DNA of 64,000 nt from Odiellus spinosus (taxonomy: Eukaryota; Arthropoda; Arachnida; Opiliones; Phalangiidae). Below the pieces are notes generated by a model. That model worked only from the letters and a program-made list of their open reading frames with translations. It searched no databases and was not told where the DNA came from. The stretch is taken from assembly GCA_963920705.1 (NCBI GenBank), contig CAWUCO010000174.1, forward strand, positions 116,001-180,000, read 5' to 3'. The position numbers were made by a program, and so were the translations under genes. Positions 23,728 to 38,900 of the stretch are shown in pieces. Position 1 is the stretch's first letter. Each line of letters begins with the position of its first letter.

Positions 23728-25258
23728 GCAATTTAGACAAAACCAAAGTCATTCGAAAGAGCAATTAATGGACAGTCTAAATAATAAGAGTTTTCAAAAA
23801 TCCGTTGAAAAACAAGAAAAATATGGCCAATTCAAGAAATCATAGAATATCAAAATAGTCAAATTTCAGATTTTCAAAATTCGCTTTTTGATATTAGATA
23901 TTTTTTGAATTGTCCATATTTTCCATGTTTTTCAACGGATTTTCCAAAACTCTTGATTTTCAGATAGACCAATATTTGCTCTTTCGAGTGGTCTTAATTT
24001 TGTCTAAATCGCTTAAAAATCAAAAGTTTTGTGTCCATTTTAATCCAATAATCTTGGATTTTTAAGTGTTTTTGCTTTATTTTAACCAATTTTATATTTG
24101 TCACAATTTTGCAATTTAGACAAAACCAAAGTCATTCGAAAGAGCAATTAATGGACAGTCTAAATAACAAGAGTTTTCAAAAATCTGTTGAAAAACAAGA
24201 AAAATATGGCCAATTCAAGAAATCATAGAATATCAAAATAGTCAAATTTCAGATTTTCAAAATTCGCTTTTTGATATTAGATGTTTTTTGAATTGTCCAT
24301 ATTTTCCATGTTTTTCAACGGATTTTCCAAAACTCTTGTTTTTTAGATAGACCAATATTTGCTCTTTCGAGTAGTCTTAATTTTGTCTAAATCGCTTAAA
24401 AATCAAAAGTTTTGTGTCCATTTGAATCCAATAATCTTGGATTTTTAAGTGTTTTTGCTTTATTTTAACCAATTTTATATTTGTCACAATTTTGCAATTT
24501 AGACAAAACCAAAGTCATTCGAAAGAGCAATTAATGGACAGTCTAAATAACAAGAGTTTTCAAAAATCCGTTGAAAAACAAGAAAAATATGGCCAATTCA
24601 AGAAATCATAGAATATCAAAATAGTCAAATTTCAGATTTTCAAAATTCGCTTTTTGATATTAGATGCTTTTTGAATTGTCCATATTTTCCATGTTTTTCA
24701 ACGGATTTTCCAAAACTCTTGATTTTCAGATAGACCAATATTTGCTCTTTCGAGTGGTCTTAATTTTGTCTAAATCGCTTAAAAATCAAAAGTTTTGTGT
24801 CCATTTTAATCCAATAATCTTGGATTTTTAAGTGTTTTTGCTTTATTTTAACCAATTTTATATTTGTCACAATTTTGCAATTTAGACAAAACCAAAGTCA
24901 TTCGAAAGAACAATTAATGGACAGTCTAAATAACAAGAGTTTTCAAAAATCCGTTGAAAAACAAGAAAAATATGGCCAATTCAAGAAATCATAGAATATC
25001 AAAATAGTCAAATTTCAGATTTTCAAAATTCGCTTTTTGATATTAGATGCTTTTTGAATTGTCCATATTTTCCATGTTTTTCAACGGATTTTCCAAAACT
25101 CTTGATTTTCAGATAGACCAATATTTGCTCTTTCGAGTAGTCTTAATTTTGTCTAAATCGCTTAAAAATCAAAAGTTTTGTGTCCATTTTAATCCAATAT
25201 CTTGGATTTTTAAGTGTTTTTGCTTTTTTTTAACCAATTTTATATTTGTCACAGTTTT

Positions 25259-27555
25259 GCAATTTAGACAAAACCAAAGTCATTCGAAAGAGCAATTAAT
25301 GGACAGTCTAAATAATAAGAGTTTTCAAAAATCCGTTGAAAAACAAGAAAAATATGGCCAATTCAAGAAATCATAGAATATCAAAATAGTCAAATTTCAG
25401 ATTTTCAAAATTCGCTTTTTGATATTAGATGTTTTTTCAATTGTCCATATTTTCCATGTTTTTCAACGGGTTTTCCAAAACTCTTGATTTTCAGATAGAC
25501 CAATATTTGCTCTTTCGAGTGGTCTTAATTTTGTCTAAATCGCTTAAAAATCAAAAGTTTTGTGTCCATTTTAATCCAATAATCTTGGATTTTTAAGTGT
25601 TTTTGCTTTATTTTAACCAATTTTATATTTGTCACAATTTTGCAATTTAGACAAAACCAAAGTCATTCGAAAGAGCAATTAATGGACAGTCTAAATAATA
25701 AGAGTTTTCAAAAATCCGTTGAAAAACAAGAAAAATATGGCCAATTCAAGAAATTATAGAATATCAAAATAGTCAAATTTCAGATTTTCAAAATTCGCTT
25801 TTTGATATTAGATGCTTTTTGAATTGTCCATATTTTCCATGTTTTTCAACGGATTTTCCAAAACTCTTGATTTTCAGATAGACCAATATTTGCTCTTTCG
25901 AGTGGTCTTAATTTTGTCTAAATCGCTTAAAAATCAAAAGTTTTGTGTCCATTTTAATCCAATAATCTTGGATTTTTAAGTGTTTTTGCTTTATTTTAAC
26001 CAATTTTATATTTGTCACAATTTTGCAATTTAGACAAAACCAAAGTCATTCGAAAGAGCAATTAATGGACAGTCTAAATAATAAGAGTTTTCAAAAATCC
26101 GTTGAAAAACAAGAAAAATATGGCCAATTCAAGAAATCATAGAATATCAAAATAGTCAAATTTCAGATTTTCAAAATTCGCTTTTTGATATTAGATATTT
26201 TTTGAATTGTCCATATTTTCCATGTTTTTCAACGGATTTTCCAAAACTCTTGATTTTCAGATAGACCAATATTTGCTCTTTCGAGTGGTCTTAATTTTGT
26301 CTAAATCGCTTAAAAATCAAAAGTTTTGTGTCCATTTTAATCCAATAATCTTGGATTTTTAAGTGTTTTTGCTTTATTTTAACCAATTTTATATTTGTCA
26401 CAATTTTGCAATTTAGACAAAACCAAAGTCATTCGAAAGAGCAATTAATGGACAGTCTAAATAACAAGAGTTTTCAAAAATCCGTTGAAAAACAAGAAAA
26501 ATATGGCCAATTCAAGAAATCATAGAATATCAAAATAGTCAAATTTCAGATTTTCAAAATTCGCTTTTTGATATTAGATGCTTTTTGAATTGTCCATATT
26601 TTCCATGTTTTTCAACGGATTTTCTAAAACTCTTGATTTTCAGATAGACCAATATTTGCTCTTTCGAGTAGTCTTAATTTTGTCTAAATCGCTTAAAAAT
26701 CAAAAGTTTTGTGTCCATTTTAATCCAATATCTTGGATTTTTAAGTGTTTTTGCTTTTTTTTAACCAATTTTATATTTGTCACAGTTTTGCAATTTAGAC
26801 AAAACCAAAGTCATTCGAAAGAGCAATTAATGGACAGTCTAAATAATAAGAGTTTTCAAAAATCCGTTGAAAAACAAGAAAAATATGGCCAATTCAAGAA
26901 ATCATAGAATATCAAAATAGTCAAATTTCAGATTTTCAAAATTCGCTTTTTGATATTAGATGTTTTTTGAATTGTCCATATTTTCCATGTTTTTCAACGG
27001 GTTTTCCAAAACTCTTGATTTTCAGATAGACCAATATTTGCTCTTTCGAGTGGTCTTAATTTTGTCTAAATCGCTTAAAAATCAAAAGTTTTGTGTCCAT
27101 TTTAATCCAATAATCTTGGATTTTTAAGTGTTTTTGCTTTATTTTAACCAATTTTATATTTGTCACAATTTTGCAATTTAGACAAAACCAAAGTCATTCG
27201 AAAGAGCAATTAATGGACAGTCTAAATAATAAGAGTTTTCAAAAATCCGTTGAAAAACAAGAAAAATATGGCCAATTCAAGAAATTATAGAATATCAAAA
27301 TAGTCAAATTTCAGATTTTCAAAATTCGCTTTTTGATATTAGATGCTTTTTGAATTGTCCATATTTTCCATGTTTTTCAACGGATTTTCCAAAACTCTTG
27401 ATTTTCAGATAGACCAATATTTGCTCTTTCGAGTGGTCTTAATTTTGTCTAAATCGCTTAAAAATCAAAAGTTTTGTGTCCATTTTAATCCAATAATCTT
27501 GGATTTTTAAGTGTTTTTGCTTTATTTTAACCAATTTTATATTTGTCACAATTTT
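25259..27555 (+). repeat. Four-monomer duplication in zone D (period 1531 bp)
   Basis: The monomer at 25259 is preceded by the rare CACAGTTTTGC and contains CAACGGGTTTTCC; the next (25642) has AAATTATAGAAT. The same series starts again at 26790 and 27173. The private variants 1531 bp apart show one duplication of four monomers, with the copies still matching through the first two monomers of the second copy. Confidence 0.8.
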
Positions 27556-29086
27556 GCAATTTAGACAAAACCAAAGTCATTCGAAAGAGCAATTAATGGA
27601 CAGTCTAAATAACAAGAGTTTTCAAAAATCCGTTGAAAAACAAGAAAAATATGGCCAATTCAAGAAATCATAGAATATCAAAATAGTCAAATTTCAGATT
27701 TTCAAAATTCGCTTTTTGATATTAGATGCTTTTTGAATTGTCCATATTTTCCATGTTTTTCAACGGATTTTCCAAAACTCTTGATTTTTAGATAGACCAA
27801 TATTTGCTCTTTCGAGTAGTCTTAATTTTGTCTTAATCGCTTAAAAATCAAATGTTTTGTGTCCATTTGAATCCAATAATCTTGGATTTTTAAGTGTTTT
27901 TGCTTTATTTTAACCAATTTTATATTTGTCACAATTTTGCAATTTAGACAAAACCAAAGTCATTCGAAAGAGCAATTAATGGACAGTCTAAATAATAAGA
28001 GTTTTCAAAAATCCGTTGAAAAACAAGAAAAATATGGCCAATTCAAGAAATCATAGAATATCAAAATAGTCAAATTTCAGATTTTCAAAATTCGCTTTTT
28101 GATATTAGATGTTTTTTGAATTGTCCATATTTTCCATGTTTTTCAACGGATTTTCCAAAACTCTTGATTTTCAGATAGACCAATATTTGCTCTTTCGAGT
28201 GGTCTTAATTTTGTCTAAATCGCTTAAAAATCAAAAGTTTTGTGTCCATTTTAATCCAATAATCTTGGATTTTTAAGTGTTTTTGCTTTATTTTAACCAA
28301 TTTTATATTTGTCACAATTTTGCAATTTAGACAAAACCAAAGTCATTCGAAAGAGCAATTAATGGACAGTCTAAATAACAAGAGTTTTCAAAAATCCGTT
28401 GAAAAACAAGAAAAATATGGCCAATTCAAGAAATCATAGAATATCAAAATAGTCAAATTTCAGATTTTCAAAATTCGCTTTTTGATATTAGATGCTTTTT
28501 GAATTGTCCATATTTTCCATGTTTTTCAACGGATTTTCCAAAACTCTTGATTTTCAGATAGACCAATATTTGCTCTTTCGAGTGGTCTTAATTTTGTCTA
28601 AATCGCTTAAAAATCAAAAGTTTTGTGTCCATTTTAATCCAATAATCTTGGATTTTTAAGTGTTTTTGCTTTATTTTAACCAATTTTATATTTGTCACAA
28701 TTTTGCAATTTAGACAAAACCAAAGTCATTCGAAAGAGCAATTAATGGACAGTCTAAATAACAAGAGTTTTCAAAAATCCGTTGAAAAACAAGAAAAATA
28801 TGGCCAATTCAAGAAATCATAGAATATCAAAATAGTCAAATTTCAGATTTTCAAAATTCGCTTTTTGATATTAGATGCTTTTTGAATTGTCCATATTTTC
28901 CATGTTTTTCAACGGATTTTCCAAAACTCTTGATTTTCAGATAGACCAATATTTGCTCTTTCGAGTAGTCTTAATTTTGTCTAAATCGCTTAAAAATCAA
29001 AAGTTTTGTGTCCATTTTAATCCAATATCTTGGATTTTTAAGTGTTTTTGCTTTTTTTTAACCAATTTTATATTTGTCACAATTTT

Positions 29087-30999
29087 GCAATTTAGACAAA
29101 ACCAAAGTCATTCGAAAGAGCAATTAATGGACAGCCTAAATAATAAGAGTTTTCAAAAATCCGTTGAAAAACAAGAAAAATATGGCCAATTCAAGAAATC
29201 ATAGAATATCAAAATAGTCAAATTTCAGATTTTCAAAATTCGCTTTTTGATATTAGATGTTTTTTGAATTGTCCAGATTTTCCATGTTTTTCAACGGATT
29301 TTCCAAAACTCTTGTTTTTTAGATAGACCAATATTTGCTCTTTCGAGTAGTCTTAATTTTGTCTAAATCGCTTAAAAATCAAAAGTTTTGTGTCCATTTT
29401 AATCCAATAATCTTGGATTTTTAAGTGTTTTTGCTTTATTTTAACCAATTTTATATTTGTCACAATTTTGCAATTTAGACAAAACCAAAGTCATTCGAAA
29501 GAGCAATTAATGGACAGTCTAAATAACAAGAGTTTTCAAAAATCCGTTGAAAAACAAGAAAAATATGGCCAATTCAAGAAATCATAGAATATCAAAATAG
29601 TCAAATTTCAGATTTTCAAAATTCGCTTTTTGATATTAGATGCTTTTTGAATTGTCCATATTTTCCATGTTTTTCAACGGATTTTCCAAAACTCTTGATT
29701 TTCAGATAGACCAATATTTGCTCTTTCGAGTAGTCTTAATTTTGTCTAAATCGCTTAAAAATCAAAAGTTTTGTGTCCATTTTAATCCAATAATCTTGGA
29801 TTTTTAAGTGTTTTTGCTTTATTTTAACCAATTTTATATTTGTCACAATTTTGCAATTTAGACAAAACCAAAGTCATTCGAAAGAGCAATTAATGGACAG
29901 TCTAAATAACAAGAGTTTTCAAAAATCCGTTGAAAAACAAGAAAAATATGGCCAATTCAAGAAATCATAGAATATCAAAATAGTCAAATTTCAGATTTTC
30001 AAAATTCGCTTTTTGATATTAGATGCTTTTTGAATTGTCCATATTTTCCATGTTTTTCAACGGATTTTCCAAAACTCTTGATTTTCAGATAGACCAATAT
30101 TTGCTCTTTCGAGTAGTCTTAATTTTGTCTAAATCGCTTAAAAATCAAAAGTTTTGTGTCCATTTTAATCCAATATCTTGGATTTTTAAGTGTTTTTGCT
30201 TTTTTTTAACCAATTTTATATTTGTCACAATTTTGCAATTTAGACAAAACCAAAGTCATTCGAAAGAGCAATTAATGGACAGCCTAAATAATAAGAGTTT
30301 TCAAAAATCCGTTGAAAAACAAGAAAAATATGGCCAATTCAAGAAATCATAGAATATCAAAATAGTCAAATTTCAGATTTTCAAAATTCGCTTTTTGATA
30401 TTAGATGTTTTTTGAATTGTCCATATTTTCCATGTTTTTCAACGGATTTTCCAAAACTCTTGTTTTTTAGATAGACCAATATTTGCTCTTTCGAGTAGTC
30501 TTAATTTTGTCTAAATCGCTTAAAAATCAAAAGTTTTGTGTCCATTTTAATCCAATAATCTTGGATTTTTAAGTGTTTTTGCTTTATTTTAACCAATTTT
30601 ATATTTGTCACAATTTTGCAATTTAGACAAAACCAAAGTCATTCGAAAGAGCAATTAATGGACAGTCTAAATAACAAGAGTTTTCAAAAATCCGTTGAAA
30701 AACAAGAAAAATATGGCCAATTCAAGAAATCATAGAATATCAAAATAGTCAAATTTCAGATTTTCAAAATTCGCTTTTTGATATTAGATGCTTTTTGAAT
30801 TGTCCATATTTTCCATGTTTTTCAACGGATTTTCCAAAACTCTTGATTTTCAGATAGACCAATATTTGCTCTTTCGAGTAGTCTTAATTTTGTCTAAATC
30901 GCTTAAAAATCAAAAGTTTTGTGTCCATTTTAATCCAATATCTTGGATTTTTAAGTGTTTTTGCTTTTTTTTAACCAATTTTATATTTGTCACAATTTT
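29087..30999 (+). repeat. Trimer followed by dimer sharing GACAGCCTAAAT (zone D)
   Basis: The variant GACAGCC marks monomers 29087 and 30235 (1148 bp apart). The first is followed by two AACAAG/GATGC monomers (29470, 29853), the second by only one (30618) before the next AATAAG monomer at 31000. The step therefore goes from three monomers to two, again consistent with loss of a single monomer. Confidence 0.72.
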
Positions 31000-33678
31000 G
31001 CAATTTAGACAAAACCAAAGTCATTCGAAAGAGCAATTAATGGACAGTCTAAATAATAAGAGTTTTCAAAAATCCGTTGAAAAACAAGAAAAATATGGCC
31101 AATTCAAGAAATCATAGAATATCAAAATAGTCAAATTTCAGATTTTCAAAATTCGCTTTTTGATATTAGATGTTTTTTGAATTGTCCATATTTTCCATGT
31201 TTTTCAACGGATTTTCCAAAACTCTTGTTTTTTAGATAGACCAATATTTGCTCTTTCGAGTAGTCTTAATTTTGTCTAAATCGCTTAAAAATCAAAAGTT
31301 TTGTGTCCATTTTAATCCAATAATCTTGGATTTTTAAGTGTTTTTGCTTTATTTTAACCAATTTTATATTTGTCACAATTTTGCAATTTAGACAAAGCCA
31401 AAGTCATTCGAAAGAGCAATTAATGGACAGCTAAATAACAAGAGTTTTCAAAAATCCGTTGAAAAACAAGAAAAATATGGCCAATTCAAGAAATCATAGA
31501 ATATCAAAATAGTCAAATTTCAGATTTTCAAAATTCGCTTTTTGATATTAGATGCTTTTTGAATTGTCCATATTTTCCATGTTTTTCAACGGATTTTCAA
31601 AACTCTTGATTTTCAGATAGACCAATATTTGCTCTTTCGAGTAGTCTTAATTTTGTCTAAATCGCTTAAAAATCAAAAGTTTTGTGTCCATTTTAATCCA
31701 ATAATCTTGGATTTTTAAGTGTTTTTGCTTTATTTTAACCAATTTTATATTTGTCACAATTTTGCAATTTAGACAAAACCAAAGTCATTCGAAAGAGCAA
31801 TTAATGGACAGTCTAAATAATAAGAGTTTTCAAAAATCCGTTGAAAAACAAGAAAAATATGGCCAATTCAAGAAATCATAGAATATCAAAATAGTCAAAT
31901 TTCAGATTTTCAAAATTCGCTTTTTGATATTAGATGTTTTTTGAATTGTCCATATTTTCCATGTTTTTCAACGGATTTTCCAAAACTCTTGATTTTCAGA
32001 TAGACCAATATTTGCTCTTTCGAGTAGTCTTAATTTTGTCTAAATCGCTTAAAAATCAAAAGTTTTGTGTCCATTTTAATCCAATAATCTTGGATTTTTA
32101 AGTGTTTTTGCTTTATTTTAACCAATTTTATATTTGTCACAATTTTGCAATTTAGACAAAACCAAAGTCATTCGAAAGAGCAATTAATGGACAGTCTAAA
32201 TAACAAGAGTTTTCAAAAATCCGTTGAAAAACAAGAAAAATATGGCCAATTCAAGAAATCATAGAATATCAAAATAGTCAAATTTCAGATTTTCAAAATT
32301 CGCTTTTTGATATTAGATGTTTTTTGAATTGTCCATATTTTCCATGTTTTTCAACGGATTTTCCAAAACTCTTGATTTTCAGATAGACCAATATTTGCTC
32401 TTTCGAGTGGTCTTAATTTTGTCTAAATCGCTTAAAAATCAAAAGTTTTGTGTCCATTTTAATCCAATAATCTTGGATTTTTAAGTGTTTTTGCTTTATT
32501 TTAACCAATTTTATATTTGTCACAATTTTGCAATTTAGACAAAACCAAAGTCATTCGAAAGAGCAATTAATGGACAGTCTAAATAACACGAGTTTTCAAA
32601 AATCCGTTGAAAAACAAGAAAAATATGGCCAATTCAAGAAATCATAGAATATCAAAATAGTCAAATTTCAGATTTTCAAAATTCGCTTTTTGATATTAGA
32701 TGTTTTTTGAATTGTCCATATTTTCCATGTTTTTCAACGGATTTTCCAAAACTCTTGATTTTCAGATAGACCAATATTTGCTCTTTCGAGTGGTCTTAAT
32801 TTTGTCTAAATCGCTTAAAAATCAAAAGTTTTGTGTCCATTTTAATCCAATAATCTTGGATTTTTAAGTGTTTTTGCTTTATTTTAACCAATTTTATATT
32901 TGTCACAATTTTGCAATTTATACAAAACCAAAGTCATTCGAAAGAGCAATTAATGGACAGTCTAAATAACAAGAGTTTTCAAAAATCCGTTGAAAAACAA
33001 GAAAAATATGGCCAATTCAAGAAATCATAGAATATCAAAATAGTCAAATTTCAGATTTTCAAAATTCGCTTTTTGATATTAGATGCTTTTTGAATTGTCC
33101 ATATTTTCCATGTTTTTCAACGGATTTTCCAAAACTCTTGATTTTCAGATAGACCAATATTTGCTCTTTCGAGTGGTCTTAATTTTGTCTAAATCGCTTA
33201 AAAATCAAAAGTTTTGTGTCCATGTTAATCCAATAATCTTGGATTTTTAAGTGTTTTTGCTTTATTTTAACCAATTTTATATTTGTCACAATTTTGCAAT
33301 TTAGACAAAACCAAAGTCATTCGAAAGAGCAATTAATGGACAGTCTAAATAACAAGAGTTTTCAAAAATCCGTTGAAAAACAAGAAAAATATGGCCAATT
33401 CAAGAAATCATAGAATATCAAAATAGTCAAATTTCAGATTTTCAAAATTCGCTTTTTGATATTAGATGCTTTTTGAATTGTCCATATTTTCCATATTTTT
33501 CAACGGATTTTCCAAAACTCTTGTTTTTTAGATATTCCAATATTTGCTCTTTCGAGTGGTCTTAATTTTGTCTAAATCGCTTAAAAATCAAAAGTTTTGT
33601 GTCCATTTGAATCCAAAAATCTTGGATTTTTAAGTGTTTTTGCTTAATTTTAACCAATTTTATATTTGTCACAATTTT

Positions 33679-35973
33679 GCAATTTAGACAAAACCAAAGT
33701 CATTCGAAAGAGCAATTAATGGACAGTCTAAATAATAAGAGTTTTCAAAAATCCGTTGAAAAACAAGAAAAATATGGCCAATTCAAGAAACCATACAATA
33801 TCAAAATAGTCAAATTTCAGATTTTAAAAATTCGCTTTTTGATATTAGATGTTTTTTGAATTGGTCATATTTTCCATGTTTTTCAACGGATTTTCCAAAA
33901 CTCTTGATTTTCAGATAGACCAATATTTGCTCTTTCGAGTAGTCTTAATTTTGTCTAAATCGCTTAAAAATCAAAAGTTTTGTGTCCATTTTAATCCAAT
34001 ATCTTGGATTTTTAAGTGTTTTTGCTTTATTTTAACCAATTTTATATTTGTCACAATTTTGCAATTTAGACAAAACCAAAGTCATTCGAAAGAGCAATTA
34101 ATGGACAGTCTAAATAATAAGAGTTTTCAAAAATCCGTTGAAAAACAAGAAAAATATGGCCAATTCAAGAAATCATAGAATATCAAAATAGTCAAATTTC
34201 AGATTTTCAAAATTCGCTTTTTGATATTAGATGTTTTTTGAATTGTCCATATTTTCCATGTTTTTCAACGGATTTTCCAAAACTCTTGATTTTCAGATAG
34301 ACCAATATTTGCTCTTTCGAGTGGTCTTAATTTTGTCTAAATCGCTTAAAAATCAAAAGTTTTGTGTCCATTTTAATCCAATAATCTTGGATTTTTAAGT
34401 GTTTTTGCTTTATTTTAACCAATTTTATATTTGTCACAATTTTGCAATTTAGACAAAACCAAAGTCATTCGAAAGAGCAATTAATGGACAGTCTAAATAA
34501 CAAGAGTTTTCAAAAATCCGTTGAAAAACAAGAAAAATATGGCCAATTCAAGAAATCATAGAATATCAAAATAGTCAAATTTCAGATTTTCAAAATTCGC
34601 TTTTTGATATTAGATGTTTTTTGAATTGTCCATATTTTCCATGTTTTTCAACGGATTTTCCAAAACTCTTGATTTTCAGATAGACCAATATTTGCTCTTT
34701 CGAGTGGTCTTAATTTTGTCTAAATCGCTTAAAAATCAAAAGTTTTGTGTCCATTTTAATCCAATATCTTGGATTTTTAAGTGTTTTTGCTTAATTTTAA
34801 CCAATTTTATATTTGTCACAATTTTGCAATTTAGACAAAACCAAAGTCATTCGAAAGAGCAATTAATGGACAGTCTAAATAATAAGAGTTTTCAAAAATC
34901 CGTTGAAAAACAAGAAAAATATGGCCAATTCAAGAAACCATACAATATCAAAATAGTCAAATTTCAGATTTTAAAAATTCGCTTTTTGATATTAGATGTT
35001 TTTTGAATTGGTCATATTTTCCATGTTTTTCAACGGATTTTCCAAAACTCTTGATTTTCAGATAGACCAATATTTGCTCTTTCGAGTAGTCTTAATTTTG
35101 TCTAAATCGCTTAAAAATCAAAAGTTTTGTGTCCATTTTAATCCAATATCTTGGATTTTTAAGTGTTTTTGCTTTATTTTAACCAATTTTATATTTGTCA
35201 CAATTTTGCAATTTAGACAAAACCAAAGTCATTCGAAAGAGCAATTAATGGACAGTCTAAATAATAAGAGTTTTCAAAAATCCGTTGAAAAACAAGAAAA
35301 ATATGGCCAATTCAAGAAATCATAGAATATCAAAATAGTCAAATTTCAGATTTTCAAAATTCGCTTTTTGATATTAGATGTTTTTTGAATTGTCCATATT
35401 TTCCATGTTTTTCAACGGATTTTCCAAAACTCTTGATTTTCAGATAGACCAATATTTGCTCTTTCGAGTGGTCTTAATTTTGTCTAAATCGCTTAAAAAT
35501 CAAAAGTTTTGTGTCCATTTTAATCCAATAATCTTGGATTTTTAAGTGTTTTTGCTTTATTTTAACCAATTTTATATTTGTCACAATTTTGCAATTTAGA
35601 CAAAACCAAAGTCATTCGAAAGAGCAATTAATGGACAGTCTAAATAACAAGAGTTTTCAAAAATCCGTTGAAAAACAAGAAAAATATGGCCAATTCAAGA
35701 AATCATAGAATATCAAAATAGTCAAATTTCAGATTTTCAAAATTCGCTTTTTGATATTAGATGTTTTTTGAATTGTCCATATTTTCCATGTTTTTCAACG
35801 GATTTTCCAAAACTCTTGATTTTCAGATAGACCAATATTTGCTCTTTCGAGTGGTCTTAATTTTGTCTAAATCGCTTAAAAATCAAAAGTTTTGTGTCCA
35901 TTTTAATCCAATAATCTTGGATTTTTAAGTGTTTTTGCTTTATTTTAACCAATTTTATATTTGTCACAATTTT
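33679..35973 (+). repeat. Duplicated trimer in zone D (period 1147 bp)
   Basis: Monomers 33679 and 34826 share GAAACCATACAAT, TTTTAAAAATTC and the otherwise rare GAATTGGTCAT. The two monomers after each also correspond, apart from AATCCAATATC against AATCCAATAATC at the end of the third. The GAAACC type is otherwise absent from zone D, so this trimer was probably introduced from a zone C- or E-like neighbour. Confidence 0.78.
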
Positions 35974-38900
35974 GCAATTTAGACAAAACCAAAGTCATTC
36001 GAAAGAGCAATTAATGGACAGTCTAAATAACAAGAGCTTTCAAAAATCCGTTGAAAAACAAGAAAAATATGGCCAATTCAAGAAATCATAGAATATCAAA
36101 ATAGTCAAATTTCAGATTTTCAAAATTCGCTTTTTGATATTAGATGCTTTTTGAATTGTCCATATTTTCCATGTTTTTCAACGGATTTTCCAAAACTCTT
36201 GATTTTCAGATAGACCAATATTTGCTCTTTCGAGTGGTCTTAATTTTGTCTAAATCGCTTAAAAATCAAAAGTTTTGTGTCCATGTTAATCCAATAATCT
36301 TGGATTTTTAAGTGTTTTTGCTTTATTTTAACCAATTTTATATTTGTCACAATTTTGCAATTTAGACAAAACCAAAGTCATTCGAAAGAGCAATTAATGG
36401 ACAGTCTAAATAACAAGAGTTTTCCAAAATCCGTTGAAAAACAAGAAAAATATGGCCAATTCAAGAAATCATAGAATATCAAAATAGTCAAATTTCAGAT
36501 TTTCAAAATTCGCTTTTTGATATTAGATGCTTTTTGAATTGTCCATATTTTCCATGTTTTTCAACGGATTTTCCAAAACTCTTGATTTTCAGATAGACCA
36601 ATATTTGCTCTTTCGAGTAGTCTTAATTTTGTCTAAATCGCTTAAAAATCAAAAGTTTTGTGTCCATTTTAATCCAATATCTTGGATTTTTAAGTGTTTT
36701 TGCTTTTTTTTAACCAATTTTATATTTGTCACAATTTTGCAATTTAGACAAAACCAAAGTCATTCGAAAGAGCAATTAATGGACAGTCTAAATAACAAGA
36801 GTTTTCAAAAATCCGTTGAAAAACAAGAAAAATATGGCCAATTCAAGAAATCATAGAATATCAAAATAGTCAAATTTCAGATTTTCAAAATTCGCTTTTT
36901 GATATTAGATGCTTTTTGAATTGTCCATATTTTCCATGTTTTTCAACGGATTTTCCAAAACTCTTGATTTTCAGATAGACCAATATTTGCTCTTTCGAGT
37001 AGTCTTAATTTTGTCTAAATCGCTTAAAAATCAAAAGTTTTGTGTCCATTTTAATCCAATATCTTGGATTTTTAAGTGTTTTTGCTTTTTTTTAACCAAT
37101 TTTATATTTGTCACAATTTTGCAATTTAGACAAAACCAAAGTCATTCGAAAGAGCAATTAATGGACAGCCTAAATAATAAGAGTTTTCAAAAATCCGTTG
37201 AAAAACAAGAAAAATATGGCCAATTCAAGAAATCATAGAATATCAAAATAGTCAAATTTCAGATTTTCAAAATTCGCTTTTTGATATTAGATGTTTTTTG
37301 AATTGTCCATATTTTCCATGTTTTTCAACGGGTTTTCCAAAACTCTTGATTTTCAGATAGACCAATATTTGCTCTTTCGAGTAGTCTTAATTTTGTCTAA
37401 ATCGCTTAAAAATCAAAAGTTTTGTGTCCATTTTAATCCAATAATCTTGGATTTTTAAGTGTTTTTGCTTTATTTTAACCAATTTTATATTTGTCACAAT
37501 TTTGCAATTTAGACAAAACCAAAGTCATTCGAAAGAGCAATTAATGGACAGTCTAAATAACAAGAGTTTTCAAAAATCCGTTGAAAAACAAGAAAAATAT
37601 GGCCAATTCAAGAAATCATAGAATATCAAAATAGTCAAATTTCAGATTTTCAAAATTCGCTTTTTGATATTAGATGCTTTTTGAATTGTCCATATTTTCC
37701 ATGTTTTTCAACGGATTTTCCAAAACTCTTGATTTTCAGATAGACCAATATTTGCTCTTTCGAGTAGTCTTAATTTTGTCTAAATCGCTTAAAAATCAAA
37801 AGTTTTGTGTCCATTTTAATCCAATATCTTGGATTTTTAAGTGTTTTTGCTTTTTTTTAACCAATTTTATATTTGTCACAATTTTGCAATTTAGACAAAA
37901 CCAAAGTCATTCGAAAGAGCAATTAATGGACAGTCTAAATAACAAGAGTTTTCAAAAATCCGTTGAAAAACAAGAAAAATATGGCCAATTCAAGAAATCA
38001 TAGAATATCAAAATAGTCAAATTTCAGATTTTCAAAATTCGCTTTTTGATATTAGATGCTTTTTTAATTGTCCATATTTTCCATGTTTTTCAACGGATTT
38101 TCCAAAACTCTTGATTTTCAGATAGACCAATATTTGCTCTTTCGAGTGGTCTTAATTTTGTCTAAATCGCTTAAAAATCAAAAGTTTTGTGTCCATGTTA
38201 ATCCAATAATCTTGGATTTTTAAGTGTTTTTGCTTTATTTTAACCAATTTTATATTTGTCACAATTTTGCAATTTAGACAAAACCAAAGTCATTCGAAAG
38301 AGCAATTAATGGACAGTCTAAATAGCAAGAGTTTTCAAAAATCCGTTGAAAAACAAGAAAAATATGGCCAATTCAAGAAATCATAGAATATCAAAATAGT
38401 CAAATTTCAGATTTTCAAAATTCGCTTTTTGATATTAGATGCTTTTTGAATTGTCTATATTTTCCATGTTTTTCAACGGATTTTCCAAAACTCTTGATTT
38501 TCTGATAGACCAATATTTGCTCTTTCGAGTAGTCTTAATTTTGTCTAAATCGCTTAAAAATCAAAAGTTTTGTGTCCATTTTAATCCAATATCTTGGATT
38601 TTTAAGTGTTTTTGCTTTTTTTTAACCAATTTTATATTTGTCACAATTTTGCAATTTAGACAAAACCAAAGTCATTCGAAAGAGCAATTAATGGACAGTC
38701 TAAATAATAAGAGTTTTCAAAAATCCGTTGAAAAACAAGAAAAATATGGCCAATTCAAGAAATCATAGAATATCAAAATAGTCAAATTTCAGATTTTCAA
38801 AATTCGCTTTTTGATATTAGATGTTTTTTTAATTGTCCATATTTTCCATGTTTTTCAACGGATTTTCCAAAACTCTTGATTTTCAGATAGACCAATATTT

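Noticed and set aside
23133..38768. 109-codon frames starting ATG CTT TTT GAA in zone D
   Set aside because: They begin in the right arm and run through the spacer into the next monomer. They stay open only in copies with the shortened AATCCAATATC loop, where a 1-bp loss restores the frame by chance. The encoded sequence is low-complexity and rich in F, I and K.
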